Shown piece by piece: positions 1 through 9,106 of a stretch of 64,000 bases of DNA (position 1 is the stretch's first letter; the number at the start of each line of letters is the position of its first letter). This DNA comes from Chloroflexota bacterium (GTDB taxonomy: Bacteria > Chloroflexota > Anaerolineae > Aggregatilineales > Phototrophicaceae). Made by a program: the position numbers and the translations under genes. The DNA lies in assembly GCA_020161935.1 (NCBI GenBank), contig JAIUNI010000009.1, positions 62,001 to 126,000 of the forward strand, read 5' to 3'. The notes under the pieces are model-generated. The model worked only from the letters and a program-made list of their open reading frames with translations, did no database searches and was not told the DNA's origin.

Positions 1-3000
1 GGTGGTGAAGAAGCCATCCGCGTTATAACCGCCGAACGTCCAGCCGGAACCGTTGGCGAAGGTGATTTGCGACGGCACGATCTGACGGACCGGGAACTGC
101 CCGACCGCATCCGATGACGGAGTGATGCTTACGCCGGGATAGCCACCGCTGAGGCCGCTGATCTGTCCGTTGGCGTTGGTGTCCAAATCGACACGGCTGC
201 GCCCGATATTGGTCGCCCCCGGCAAGAAACGGGTGGGGACGGCGGCAAGCTGCCCGGCTGCCCATTCATATTTGGTGGGGACGGCCTCAAAACTGCCCGC
301 TGCTGCCCACAGGTTCTCGGTTTGGGCGAGGGTGTAGCTGTCGCCCGCACCCGTCAAACTGCCGGATGACCGTGTATAGGTGTAGCGGTGCGCCGCGCCG
401 TACTCGTCGGTGACAGTGACCGCACGTGTGCCGCTGCCCGTTACCGTTTCGAGCCGCCGCCACGCGAAGGAGGTTTCGGCGTTCGGGGTCGGCTCATCCG
501 GTTTGAGGATGTAGGCGGCTGTGACCGCGCCCTGACCGACGGCGGGTGTGTCTTCTTCGGCGGTGAAGTAGGTGTAACCCATGATCGGGGCAACCGGCGC
601 ATGTGGGTCGTCGTGGCGGATTAAGCGCCCCATCTCGTCATATTCGTACGCGGCTTGCTGCCCATCGGGATAGGTGACACCCGTGAGGAAATCACCGGTG
701 TAGGTGTACTGTGTCTCGAAGCAGGACTCGTCGAGGTTGCACGTTCCACTCGCCGCGTCAGACTGCGTTAAGTCGCGCAGCCGCGAGGTGACGATGTGGT
801 GCGCGTCGTCGTAGTAGAGTTCAATCTGGCGCGTGTTGGTGCTGTCGGTGATGGTCACGGGTTGATCGCCAAGCGCCCCCGGCCCTTCGAGGTTATCCGC
901 CCACGGGTAATGGATAGTGGCGGTGTAACCCTGCGCCGGATAGCCGAAGCGCCGCATCCGCCCGGCACGGTCGAAGGTGTAGGTGAGGCCGTCGGTATAG
1001 GTCAGCGTCCAATCGGAACGCAGCCATGCCAGTGCGTTTGCTCCGGCGCGAGTGAGCGTCCAGCCGGGCATCGTCAGCGCACGGTAGGTTTCACCCTGCG
1101 CGGTGGCGTTCGCATCCCGCACGAATTGGTGTATCGAGCCGCTGGCAGTGGTCAGGGTGAGGATGCCGCGAGCCGCCCACGTCGGGTCAAGGCCGAGGCG
1201 GTAGGTGGTGCGGGTTTCCGGCTCGGTGTTCGCCAGATCGACCACGCGCGAGTTGGTGCTGTCATCAAAGGCGATGGTGTAATCCAGCGGGAAGTCGCTC
1301 GTCCAGCCGCGCCCGAACGCGCCATCGCCCGCCATGTTATAGCTGTTGTAGCTGCGGGTGAGCGCGAGGTCGAACACGGGATGGTAGGCGGTCAGATCAG
1401 TGATCGCGTACCACAGGTTGCCGTTGGCGGGGTTGATGTCGCCATTGGGCGCACAGTTGAACTGGTCGAGCAGGGTGTTGATGGGCGCACACTCGCCGCC
1501 GAGGTTGTTCAGGCCGCGCGGCTGGTAACCGGCTTCGTCCGGCAGCGCCTGACCGTTGAACACCGCGCCGTTAAAGGTGGGTGTTCCGGCGGGGGTGACG
1601 ATTTCGAGGTAGCTTTCGCCGCGCGGCAGCAGGATCAGTTCACGCCCACCGCTGGCGTTCGCACCCGCGCCGCGATAGACGATATGCAGCACGTCATCAA
1701 TCGCATCCAGCGAGAGGAGTTCCACGCCGGGGCGGGTGGTGCTGGTGCGCGGTTCATCCAAGAAGCCGAAGCGCAGCGTCCGACCATTGGCACCGTCGTC
1801 GGCATACGCGAAATCGGCAAGGTTTGTCCAATCGAGTTTGATGCTGACCGGCTGGGTACCATCCACCACTTGAATATCAAGCGGCAGATCATCCGAGTCG
1901 GCGTTGGTGGCGTTTGCCAGCGCGGTCATGCGGATGCTGTCCGATTGCAAGGTGATCGAGCGGCCTTCGACCAGCGTGGCGTTCAGCACCCCGCCGAGCA
2001 TCGTCACTTCGGTACCGGCTTCAACCGGAGACCACGACATACATACGGATTGATCGACGGTTTGTCCGGTGGCGTTCAACCCTTTGAAGCGCGAGAGAAA
2101 ATCGGGGCAGGTTTGTGCGCCAGCGGCAGCGCCGAGTACTTGAAAGTCGCGCTGAGTAAGCGTGTTGTCTACCGCGACGGTGAAGGTGCGCCCATCGGCG
2201 AGTTTGTAGCCCATGCAGTCGGTCATGACCCAGACCCCAGTGATGCCCTGCCAGTCGGTGACGATGTGGGTACGGTTGGAGTCGGTGATGTCGCGCAGGT
2301 CGCTCTGAACGTTGTTGATGAGCGACTGCCCCGCGCCGAAGTTTTCGATGAAGTAGGTGCGCTGCGCCTCGTCCAGCGTGCCGATGACTGAGAGGTTGCC
2401 ACCGAGCAGGCTAATTTCCCGCGCCCAGTTATCGACGATTAAGGTACCGCCACCGTCGAAATCCAAACGTCCAGCTTTGTCGGGCATCTGGTTCACGGCT
2501 TGGACGGCTGCCGGGTTGGTTTTGAAGACTGCACCGCTGCGGAAGGTGAAGACTTGCTTACCGTCCAGCACCTCGTAGTCCTGATTCAGCGCCAAATCTT
2601 GATTACTCGCTGTGTCGCGGATGCGCCGGGTGTTGATGGCGGCGAGTGGGTCACCCCCACTCTGAAAATCCGCCGTGACGATATAACCGAAGGTATCCGT
2701 CAGCCGTTCGAGGTCGCTGATGTTCGCCAACTGCACGACCAGCGTGTAGATGCCGTTGTCGCGGGTGGACAGGGTGTAGGTTTCGTCGGGTGTGATCGGC
2801 TGGTAGGTGTTGGTTGGGGTGACGCGCGTCATGCCTTGAAAGAGCGCGAACTCCAGCGGTAGATCAGCCGGGAGATCGGTAAAGGTGACGTTCATGGTGG
2901 TCGAGTTGGTCGCACCATCGACCGAGAACACCCAATGGTCGCCCATGTCATTTCCCGCGCCGACCTGCCCACCGGCGGGGGTTGACGGTTCCAGCACACC

Positions 3001-3183
3001 ACCGCCGCGCAGCAGTTGGTCAGGCGTGGTGTCCCGCGCCATCAGGTAGCGCACATCGGCGCAGGTATCGGTGACGGCGGGTTGTTCAGGCGCGTCCTGC
3101 GCGGTGGTAGGGCGAGCCACCAAGCCGAACCCCAGCAGGAACACGAACATCAAACTTGCGAGATTAAAACGAAACGGCTTCAT
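1..3183 (-). CDS. Secreted YD-repeat/RHS-like protein (C-terminus beyond window)
   Basis: The minus-strand frame is open from the ATG at 3183 to the window edge, 1061 codons with no stop. The ATG is preceded by AGGAG at 9 bases. The N-terminus is a Sec signal peptide (Arg/Lys, a Leu/Phe/Val core, cleavage probably after TAQ near residue 29), so the product is exported. Residues about 585-640 (NLWYAITDL, then RSYNSYN and GRGWTSDFPLDY) look like the DUF6531 module that opens the repeat region of RHS/teneurin-like proteins. Two YD-type motifs follow: FDRAGRMRRFGYP near 740 and YDEMGRLIRHDD near 848. The first 580 residues are beta-rich and resemble domains of other Chloroflexota surface proteins. 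Whether it carries a C-terminal toxin cannot be seen. A plus-strand frame of 531 codons lies inside it but is antisense. Confidence 0.85.
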   Translation of the reverse strand, partial: MKPFRFNLASLMFVFLLGFGLVARPTTAQDAPEQPAVTDTCADVRYLMARDTTPDQLLRGGGVLEPSTPAGGQVGAGNDMGDHWVFSVDGATNSTTMNVTFTDLPADLPLEFALFQGMTRVTPTNTYQPITPDETYTLSTRDNGIYTLVVQLANISDLERLTDTFGYIVTADFQSGGDPLAAINTRRIRDTASNQDLALNQDYEVLDGKQVFTFRSGAVFKTNPAAVQAVNQMPDKAGRLDFDGGGTLIVDNWAREISLLGGNLSVIGTLDEAQRTYFIENFGAGQSLINNVQSDLRDITDSNRTHIVTDWQGITGVWVMTDCMGYKLADGRTFTVAVDNTLTQRDFQVLGAAAGAQTCPDFLSRFKGLNATGQTVDQSVCMSWSPVEAGTEVTMLGGVLNATLVEGRSITLQSDSIRMTALANATNADSDDLPLDIQVVDGTQPVSIKLDWTNLADFAYADDGANGRTLRFGFLDEPRTSTTRPGVELLSLDAIDDVLHIVYRGAGANASGGRELILLPRGESYLEIVTPAGTPTFNGAVFNGQALPDEAGYQPRGLNNLGGECAPINTLLDQFNCAPNGDINPANGNLWYAITDLTAYHPVFDLALTRSYNSYNMAGDGAFGRGWTSDFPLDYTIAFDDSTNSRVVDLANTEPETRTTYRLGLDPTWAARGILTLTTASGSIHQFVRDANATAQGETYRALTMPGWTLTRAGANALAWLRSDWTLTYTDGLTYTFDRAGRMRRFGYPAQGYTATIHYPWADNLEGPGALGDQPVTITDSTNTRQIELYYDDAHHIVTSRLRDLTQSDAASGTCNLDESCFETQYTYTGDFLTGVTYPDGQQAAYEYDEMGRLIRHDDPHAPVAPIMGYTYFTAEEDTPAVGQGAVTAAYILKPDEPTPNAETSFAWRRLETVTGSGTRAVTVTDEYGAAHRYTYTRSSGSLTGAGDSYTLAQTENLWAAAGSFEAVPTKYEWAAGQLAAVPTRFLPGATNIGRSRVDLDTNANGQISGLSGGYPGVSITPSSDAVGQFPVRQIVPSQITFANGSGWTFGGYNADGFFTT

Positions 3184-3299
3184 GCAAATAAACTCCTGCG
3201 CTTTTTAGGCACACCCGACCACCGTTTTAATGGCAGTCGGATGGCGGGTGTAAGTTCGGCGATGGTGGTGCAGAAAAGCGTGGATGACGTGACCGCATC

Positions 3300-3327
3300 C
3301 GTATATTGCAAACTTCATTACTTTCAA
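3300..3327 (-). promoter_or_regulatory. Candidate promoter for the YD-repeat gene
   Basis: Read on the minus strand, TTGAAA (3327-3322) is followed after 16 bases by TATACG (3305-3300), about 115 bases upstream of the ATG at 3183. Only the -35 box is a good match, so this is tentative. Confidence 0.3.
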
Positions 3328-3390
3328 TCTAACCACAACTCACCTTGAAATGGCACAACAATTTTAGGCGGTGGTGGATGATGCTTCGAA

Positions 3391-3420
3391 AATAAAAGGG
3401 CGCACAGCCGTGTGCGCCCT
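3391..3420 (-). terminator. Rho-independent terminator after the Ser/Thr kinase gene
   Basis: A perfect 10-bp stem (AGGGCGCACA at 3397-3406 with TGTGCGCCCT at 3411-3420) has a four-base loop. On the minus strand it is followed by a T-rich tract (TTTTATTTTC). It lies just after the kinase stop codon. Confidence 0.85.
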
Positions 3421-3442
3421 GACAAGAGCATCTGATTTGAGC

Positions 3443-6175
3443 CTAGTAGCCCTCGCGGTGGAGCTTGTTCGGGTGATTGTATTCGCAAACCACATGGCCG
3501 TCTTTGTGGGCTTCGATGCGCCAGAAGTAATTAGCGAACTCGCCAAATTTAGTCGTCGGGCGGGTATCCAGTTGGACGCTGCTGGTCACGCCGCCCGTGT
3601 TGTAGCGGGCGACTTCGTGTCCATCTTCAGCGTACCAGAACAGCCAGTAATCGTTCGCGCCGGGGACGGTGTTCCAGTAGAAGGTGGTCGTACCGCCTTC
3701 GGCATTCGTGTTGATCCAGTCAACGGGTGAGGTGGTACGCAGTTGGCTGCAATCCACGCCCGTACCCACCGGAGTCGCGCCACCGTTGTTATTGTTATTG
3801 CCACCCGCGCGGGTTGGGACGGCGGTCGGTTGGCGCGTGGCGGCAGGTGCTTGCGGCGGTGTGACGAACGGTATGCTGGCGAGGTTGCCGCTGATGGTGA
3901 CGAGGCGGGCGGAGACCCAGCCTTTACGTCCGTCCTCAAGCTCAATCTGGAACCAATCGTTATGGGTGCGGCTGATGCCCAGCACCTTGACGACGGTTCC
4001 CGGTCGGAGCGAGGTGAGTACTGAGAAGGACGATCCATCACCGGTACGCACGTTGATCGACTGGTTGCCCGTAACGGTGGCGTTGACAACCGGAGTCGCG
4101 CTCGGCTGCGGGGTGCGGGTACGGGTCGCGGTGGCCGATGGACGTGTGGCAGTTGGCGTGGGTGTGAGGGTCGGTGTAGTCGTCGCCGTGTTGGTGGGTG
4201 TCGCCGTGAACACGGTGGTCGCGGTTGGTGTATTGGTGCTGGTCGGTGTGTCCGATGGCTCCGGCGTGTTGGTCGGTGTAACGGTCGGCGGATCGGCTTC
4301 CGGCAGGTCGAAGATGTTACCCGCAGTGGTAATCAACGGTGACGAGGTGGGCAGCCAGCCGAGGGTGCCGTCATCCAACAGGATTTGGAACCACGCGCCG
4401 TCGTCGCTGATGCCCAAGATTTCGACCTCGATACCCGCTGCTAAGGTGGTCAGCGCCGGATACTGCGAACCCGGCCCCTGTCGCACGGTCAACTGCCGCC
4501 GCATCAGGGCGACGGGCGTGGCGGGCGTGGGCGTGAGGGTTGGTAGGTCGGTATTGGTCGCGGTCGGCGTGCTGGTTGGTGCGTCGGTCGCGGTGTTGGT
4601 GGGGGTTGTGGTCGGTGCGTCGGTCGCCGTGTCTGTCGCGGTTGGCGGCACATCGGTGGCGGTGGGTTCGACGGTATCGGTCGCGACCTGTGCGATTACC
4701 GCAGGTGTATCTACGATGGCTTCATACGTCAACTGACCTTTCCCAGCAGCATCGGTCGCGACTTGTGCGATTACCGCAGGTGTATCCGAGGCGGAAACAA
4801 CGACTGCTTCGGACGTGTTGGTCGCGCCGACAGTCGTGGCTTCGTCCGAGGGTGTATCTGACGCGGAAACGACGACCGCCGCCGAAGTCGCGGTTGGGGT
4901 TGGTGTGCCATCGCCACCGCCACGCGAGATGAAGAAGGCGATGAGGGCGATGACCACGACCGCGCCGACGACACCGAATACGGCGATGCCGGGGCGCTTG
5001 CCAGCGGCGGGCGGCTGACCGGAGGTGTCGTACACATTCTGGCTGCCGCTGCCACCACTGCCGGTATAGGGCGGGATGGTTTTGACGGTCGTGCCTTTGG
5101 TCGATTTGACGGATGGTTCAGGCTGCGGCTCGGCGACGTTCGCGCCTGTCCGAGGCAGCACGACTTCCGTCCGCGCGTCGTCATCCATCGTGCCTGCGCC
5201 CGTGCCGGTTGGTGTATGCTGCGCGGGTGGGTTGGTTGGCGCTTTGGTTTGGCGGCTAGGGGTGAGTGAGACTGCCTCGCCACCTTTGCCCATATTCACG
5301 GTAAAGAAGCCCGTTTTGCTCTCACCCGCATCCCGCACCGCGCGGCTGAGATCGTCGGCAAATTCGAGCATGTTCGGGTAGCGGTCTTCGGCTTGTTTGC
5401 TGATCGAGCGTTCGATGACGGCTGCGACACCGATGGGAATATCCTCGCGGATGGCAGAAGGCGACAGAGGAATGTCGTTCATATGCTTGAGCATCAGCGC
5501 GTAGGGCGTGGGCGCTTCAAATGGCTGGCGACCGGTGAGCAGGATGTACATCAGTACGCCCATCGCATACTGGTCGGTCGCGGCAGAAATTTTGTCGCCG
5601 CGCCACTGTTCGGGGGCCATATAGGCGGGTGTACCCATCACCATGCCGGTGCTGGTCATGTTCGCCGAGCCTTCCAGCAGCTTGGCGATACCGAAGTCTA
5701 CCACGTAGGGCGTTCCCCGGTTGTCGAACATGATATTGCTGGGTTTAATGTCGCGGTGGATCACGCCGAGGCTGTGGGCGTAGTCGAGGGCGCTGGCGAC
5801 CTGCCGCAGCAATTGGCTGACTTCGCTGAGGGAGGGCAGCTCAAGGCCGTTCTGCTGCTGGTGGTGCAGTCGTTCGCCAACCGTGCCGCCCGTCAGCAGG
5901 CGCATGACCACATAGGTGATCTGCTCGTGCGTGCCGTAGTCATAAACAGGAACGATGTTCGGGTGTTCGAGCGAGGCGGCTGTTTTCGCCTCGCGGTTAA
6001 AGCGTTCTGCGTAACCCGGCTCGTTGGTCAGCGCCTGACTGAGGATTTTGACGGCGACCAAACGGTCAAGGTTGGATTGGTGTGCCTGATAAACCGAGGC
6101 CATACCCCCCACACCAATGACTTGGCGTAGTTCATATTTCCCAAGCGTCGAGCCGGACAAATTTTGAGATGCCAT
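3443..6175 (-). CDS. Membrane Ser/Thr protein kinase (PknB type) with two SH3 domains
   Basis: The 910-residue protein has a complete Hanks-type kinase domain at about 14-280: glycine loop GVGGMASV (21-28), Lys43, HRDIKPSN from 140, DFG 160-162 and APE 188-190. A juxtamembrane linker is followed by one membrane helix at about 396-417, so the kinase is cytoplasmic and the rest external. The outer part is a Thr/Pro/Ser-rich stalk, two bacterial SH3 domains (about 553-620 and 690-760) and an Fn3-like C-terminal domain containing WFWRIEAHKDGHVVCEY-like aromatic motifs. In PknB-type kinases such ectodomains often sense cell-wall fragments; here they probably bind wall or surface polymer. The stalk contains an internal duplication (DTPAVIAQVATD twice, DNA copies near 4691 and 4768). 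The neighbour downstream is a secreted YD-repeat protein. Confidence 0.93.
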   Translation of the reverse strand: MASQNLSGSTLGKYELRQVIGVGGMASVYQAHQSNLDRLVAVKILSQALTNEPGYAERFNREAKTAASLEHPNIVPVYDYGTHEQITYVVMRLLTGGTVGERLHHQQQNGLELPSLSEVSQLLRQVASALDYAHSLGVIHRDIKPSNIMFDNRGTPYVVDFGIAKLLEGSANMTSTGMVMGTPAYMAPEQWRGDKISAATDQYAMGVLMYILLTGRQPFEAPTPYALMLKHMNDIPLSPSAIREDIPIGVAAVIERSISKQAEDRYPNMLEFADDLSRAVRDAGESKTGFFTVNMGKGGEAVSLTPSRQTKAPTNPPAQHTPTGTGAGTMDDDARTEVVLPRTGANVAEPQPEPSVKSTKGTTVKTIPPYTGSGGSGSQNVYDTSGQPPAAGKRPGIAVFGVVGAVVVIALIAFFISRGGGDGTPTPTATSAAVVVSASDTPSDEATTVGATNTSEAVVVSASDTPAVIAQVATDAAGKGQLTYEAIVDTPAVIAQVATDTVEPTATDVPPTATDTATDAPTTTPTNTATDAPTSTPTATNTDLPTLTPTPATPVALMRRQLTVRQGPGSQYPALTTLAAGIEVEILGISDDGAWFQILLDDGTLGWLPTSSPLITTAGNIFDLPEADPPTVTPTNTPEPSDTPTSTNTPTATTVFTATPTNTATTTPTLTPTPTATRPSATATRTRTPQPSATPVVNATVTGNQSINVRTGDGSSFSVLTSLRPGTVVKVLGISRTHNDWFQIELEDGRKGWVSARLVTISGNLASIPFVTPPQAPAATRQPTAVPTRAGGNNNNNGGATPVGTGVDCSQLRTTSPVDWINTNAEGGTTTFYWNTVPGANDYWLFWYAEDGHEVARYNTGGVTSSVQLDTRPTTKFGEFANYFWRIEAHKDGHVVCEYNHPNKLHREGY

Positions 6176-6365
6176 AAGCGTTGTTCGCTCTACTGTGTGT
6201 CAACCGGTTCAATTTTAGCTTAACATCAATTGGGAGAATGTACCAAACCGCAAGCGTATTCCAAACCATTCTCATACGCTGTTCTCACCATACCCTTTAA
6301 TGTACGACTGCTTACGGTTTTTAGGCAACTCCTGTATTTAGCCTTTTAAGGAACTGGACAACAAA

Positions 6366-6395
6366 AAGCCGGACATCTGAAAAGGTGTCCGGCTT
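6366..6395 (-). terminator. Terminator downstream of the BON-domain gene
   Basis: A perfect 10-bp inverted repeat (AAGCCGGACA / TGTCCGGCTT) is followed on the minus strand by TTTTTGTTG. The plus-strand side (TCATTTTC) is also U-rich, but no plus-strand gene ends here. The rest of 6176-6413 is AT-rich leader of the kinase gene with no recognised motif. Confidence 0.85.
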
Positions 6396-6413
6396 CATTT
6401 TCAAAACGGAGGG

Positions 6414-7448
6414 CTAATTTGTGCGTTCCCGCATCGAGCCGTTTTGGAGTTGGCTGCTCATACTCGTGGATTTGTCGGTCTCACGTTCATTGGCCTTCTT
6501 GGCAGTTGAACCAGCGGTTGTCGAGCGTTTGTTCCCGCTGCTGCTCCTACCAGTGCTGCCGCCCGAATTGCCCTCGTCCGAGGCGCTTTGGACGCGCAGA
6601 CGGTTTTGAACGTCGTTTACACCCTGTACCTGTTCCGCAATATCTTCTGCCATCCGCTTCTGGTGGCGGTGCGGGACGGTTCCTTCAAGGGTGACTTCAC
6701 CCTTATTAACGGTAACGTTGATCATCGTCGCGTCGACATCGCCGTGCCATGTCAGGCGGTCGTTGATATCCTCGCGGATGCGATCATCCGAACGCTGGTA
6801 GCCCTGCGGCCCACGCCCGTAATATTGGCCGCGCTGGCCCATGCTGCTGCCAGACTGTTGGCTCCAATTACCCTGACCACCGGAGTTACCCCGGTTGTAA
6901 TCATTACCGCCGCGCCCATAGCTGGAGTCATTTTCGCCCCAACCGCTGCGGCGACCATAGTCATAACTTTCCGAGTTTGGCCCGCCGAAATCCTGTTGGA
7001 AGTCCGAGCCGGTATAGCCACGGTCACGCCCGTAGTAATCGGAGTTGCCGCCAGCGCGGAAGCCGCGATCACGGAAGCGACCATAGTCGCTGCCCTGCGA
7101 CGATGAGCCGGAGCGCCCATAATTCCCCTGCGACGAGCCGTAGCCACGGTCGTTTTGGTTTTCGTTGCCCCAGTTGCTGCCACGATTGCGGTTCTGGTCA
7201 AAGTCCCAGTCCGTATCCCCCCGGCGACCGCTACCAAAGTTCTGGCGGTCGTAGTCCTGATTACCGAACGACTGCCCACCGCGATTTCTCATGCGATCAT
7301 TGTCATTGTCGTAGTCAAAGCTGCGGTTCGAGGTTTGATTGCGGCGGCGTTCAACATAGTTACGCTCGTTTTCATAGTCGTAATCATTGTTGTTGCGGCT
7401 TTCGCTGCCCCAATCATTCTCATTCTGTGATCGGTTGTAATTCGCCAT
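6414..7448 (-). CDS. BON-domain protein with a long Gly/Asn/Arg/Tyr-rich N-terminal region
   Basis: The start at 7448 is chosen because AAGGAG lies 6 bases upstream; the frame stays open 32 codons further without a ribosome site. The product has 344 residues. Residues 1 to about 220 are low-complexity, rich in Gly, Asn, Asp, Arg, Ser and Tyr with many RG and YG steps, and probably disordered. Residues about 225-290 form a BON domain (DINDRLTWHGDVDATMINV, then KGEVTLEGTV, then VQGVNDVQNRLRV), a fold linked to membrane or polymer binding in osmotic-stress proteins such as OsmY. The tail is Ser/Thr/Lys-rich. There is no signal peptide, so the protein is probably cytoplasmic. It is divergent from the membrane protein at 7741, and the two share a mirrored promoter region. 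Confidence 0.88.
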   Translation of the reverse strand: MANYNRSQNENDWGSESRNNNDYDYENERNYVERRRNQTSNRSFDYDNDNDRMRNRGGQSFGNQDYDRQNFGSGRRGDTDWDFDQNRNRGSNWGNENQNDRGYGSSQGNYGRSGSSSQGSDYGRFRDRGFRAGGNSDYYGRDRGYTGSDFQQDFGGPNSESYDYGRRSGWGENDSSYGRGGNDYNRGNSGGQGNWSQQSGSSMGQRGQYYGRGPQGYQRSDDRIREDINDRLTWHGDVDATMINVTVNKGEVTLEGTVPHRHQKRMAEDIAEQVQGVNDVQNRLRVQSASDEGNSGGSTGRSSSGNKRSTTAGSTAKKANERETDKSTSMSSQLQNGSMRERTN

Positions 7449-7651
7449 TTTTAGCTCCTTCTGCTTCTTGCTGATAATGACGTTTTGTCTATCACGATCC
7501 ATGTTTCCACTGTAGCCCGGTATCCACACTGAGTAATGGGGCAACTTACCATATTCAAGATCATCCGGTTGGTTAGATCACGAATAGTCAAAAGGATGAT
7601 TTGTGATAAATATCTCTAATATTCAACGCAAGTTCCCCGTCTCACCCATCT

Positions 7652-7701
7652 CATAATAGGAAAGCTAACGCATGTACGGCGTTTTGAACTTTCCTATAAT
7701 G
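7652..7701. promoter_or_regulatory. Mirrored divergent promoter region (inverted repeat with -10 boxes)
   Basis: CATAATAGGAAAG (7652-7664) and CTTTCCTATAATG (7689-7701) are near-perfect inverted copies. Each outward arm carries a -10-like box: TATAAT for the plus-strand gene at 7741 and TATTAT for the minus-strand gene starting at 7448. The 24 bases between them would hold both -35 regions. Neither has a good sigma-70 -35, which suggests activator or alternative-sigma control. This is inference from sequence symmetry. Confidence 0.5.
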
Positions 7702-7740
7702 CAAATCAGAACATGAAGCGAATGAGATAGGAGCATCACC

Positions 7741-8490
7741 ATGTCTGAAGGAAAGGTTATCCACCGGAGTTATTGGCTAATCCTCGCAGCGTTTGTCCTT
7801 GTCGCGCTCAATTTCGTCGTTGTCCACCATGCCGCTGCTCAGTCGGCTGACCCCACGCCTGTTCCACTGGTTGAACAGACGATGCAGGCGGCTGAGATGA
7901 CAACTGATACCATCACCGGCTTCTTCGACCGCCTAACGCAAACGCCGCAGTCGACCGTCACCCGCGTGGTGATGGTGATCGTGGCGCTGGTGTTGCTGGT
8001 GGCGGGCTGGCGCGTGTATGAATTCGTGATTGTAATCGCAGGGGCGATTGTCGGCGCGACGATTGCGACTTCGCTGGTCGCTTCCAACGATGTCGCCATT
8101 AATATCATCGTACTGGTTGTCGGCGGGTTGATCGGTGCGCTGCTCAGTTGGTTCCTTTATTATGTGGCGGTGTTCTTCATCGGTCTGCACTTCGGTATCC
8201 TGCTGACCAACGGCCTCGCAACCATGCTCGAATTGCAGCCGGTTTCGCCGTGGGCGCTGGCAATCGGCGGTATCATCGGTGGTCTTATCCTGCTGGGGCT
8301 GTCGTTCGAGTTCCTGATCTTGGTGTCGTCGCTGGTTGGCGCACAGATGATGACGCTCGCGCTCGGCCTCGATCCGGTGTGGACGCTGGTGCTGGCGGTG
8401 CTGGGTATCCTCATCCAGTTCGCGCTTACCCGCACCTTCAAGTACGAGTTCCGCCGCTACCGGGGTGGGCGAGTGGCCGTCCGCACTTAG
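7741..8490 (+). CDS. Polytopic membrane protein, DUF4203/TMEM198-like
   Basis: This 249-residue protein starts with an ATG 7 bases after AGGAG. An N-terminal hydrophobic segment ending in AAAQ may be a signal peptide or first helix. About six further helices follow from residue 75, with Gly-rich steps (IVIAGAIVGA, VVGGLIGALLSW, IGGIIGGLILLGLSF) typical of DUF4203 proteins. The tail is short and basic (RTFKYEFRRYRGGR), so the C-terminus is likely cytoplasmic. The biochemical role of the family is not established. It is divergent from the BON gene and ends just before a strong bidirectional terminator. Confidence 0.8.
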   Translation: MSEGKVIHRSYWLILAAFVLVALNFVVVHHAAAQSADPTPVPLVEQTMQAAEMTTDTITGFFDRLTQTPQSTVTRVVMVIVALVLLVAGWRVYEFVIVIAGAIVGATIATSLVASNDVAINIIVLVVGGLIGALLSWFLYYVAVFFIGLHFGILLTNGLATMLELQPVSPWALAIGGIIGGLILLGLSFEFLILVSSLVGAQMMTLALGLDPVWTLVLAVLGILIQFALTRTFKYEFRRYRGGRVAVRT

Positions 8491-8514
8491 CCATGCAACT
8501 TGAGTGAGGTTTAT

Positions 8515-8545
8515 GAGGGGCGATATGTGATCGCCCCTCTTTTAT
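8515..8545. terminator. Bidirectional terminator between convergent genes
   Basis: A 10-bp perfect stem (GAGGGGCGAT 8515-8524, ATCGCCCCTC 8530-8539) with loop ATGTG is followed by TTTTATTTC on the plus strand. It lies between the plus-strand gene ending at 8490 and the minus-strand gene ending at 8553. Confidence 0.88.
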
Positions 8546-8552
8546 TTCTATA

Positions 8553-8945
8553 TTATGGATAGCGTACGCCAAATAATTGGTGTAACAGTTCCCGCGCTTC
8601 TTCGAGTGTTGCGGCGAAAAACGGCTTATCAAAGGCTTTTGGCGCTCTTGATTTACCCAACGTTTGTATCCACTGCTTATACGGTAGGCTGTTCTTCTCG
8701 ACCAGCATGACGACCGCACCTTGGTTGGGCGGCACATGCATTTCGAGGTATTTCATATCGACCGAGCTGAGACTCAATTTGATCGTCCGTTCGTCAATAA
8801 TCAGGTGAACTGTATGCGAGACACCGTTGAGCATGTTGGCGGATTCTTCGGCAAGGTGGTAAAGGTCTTCTTTGCCGGCTTCACCTGTGTACTGCTGCAA
8901 GACCACCGTTTTATCGGTATTGTCCCACTGAATCAAATAACCCAT
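8553..8945 (-). CDS. Small STAS/SpoIIAA-like protein of unknown function
   Basis: The start at 8945 is preferred because GGAGG lies 5 bases upstream. The 130-residue product opens with GYLIQWDNTDKTVVLQQY, then an alpha/beta pattern with a hydrophobic strand ending in Asp (VHLIIDERT) and a final helix (TLEEARELLHQLFG). A second gene in this window (42462-42875) has the same architecture: opening strand with WDNPDKRAV, central strand VDVIFDIRH and final helix SLEEARTHL. The two are therefore paralogues. The fold pattern recalls SpoIIAA/STAS-like single-domain proteins; that is a guess from strand and helix order. No catalytic residues are visible. Confidence 0.7.
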   Translation of the reverse strand: MGYLIQWDNTDKTVVLQQYTGEAGKEDLYHLAEESANMLNGVSHTVHLIIDERTIKLSLSSVDMKYLEMHVPPNQGAVVMLVEKNSLPYKQWIQTLGKSRAPKAFDKPFFAATLEEARELLHQLFGVRYP

Positions 8946-9037
8946 ACAAGCCTCCAATGCCTTAGGCCATTGGTGAAGTGACCATCGGCAGATTTACAAG
9001 TCACTTAGGAACGGCCTCTACTACCATGCTACCATGA

Positions 9038-9066
9038 GAAACAAAACGACCCTCAATCGAGAGTCG
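9038..9066 (-). terminator. Terminator after the homocysteine methyltransferase/MTHFR gene
   Basis: On the minus strand an 8-bp stem with one G-U pair (CGACTCTC / GAGGGTCG, loop GATT) is followed by TTTTGTTTC, about 40 bases after the stop at 9107. Confidence 0.75.
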
Positions 9067-9106
9067 CTTTATGTGCAGTTTGCCGAATTTTTTGACTTTG
9101 GAGCCG

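Noticed and set aside
796..2391. Plus-strand frame of 531 codons
   Set aside because: It runs antisense inside the YD-repeat protein gene, which has a signal peptide, a ribosome site and family motifs. The Arg/Gly/Val-rich translation is the usual antisense shadow in high-GC sequence.
3684..4736. Plus-strand frame of 350 codons rich in Val/Gly
   Set aside because: Antisense to the Thr/Pro-rich stalk and SH3 part of the kinase; low complexity comes from the stalk repeats.
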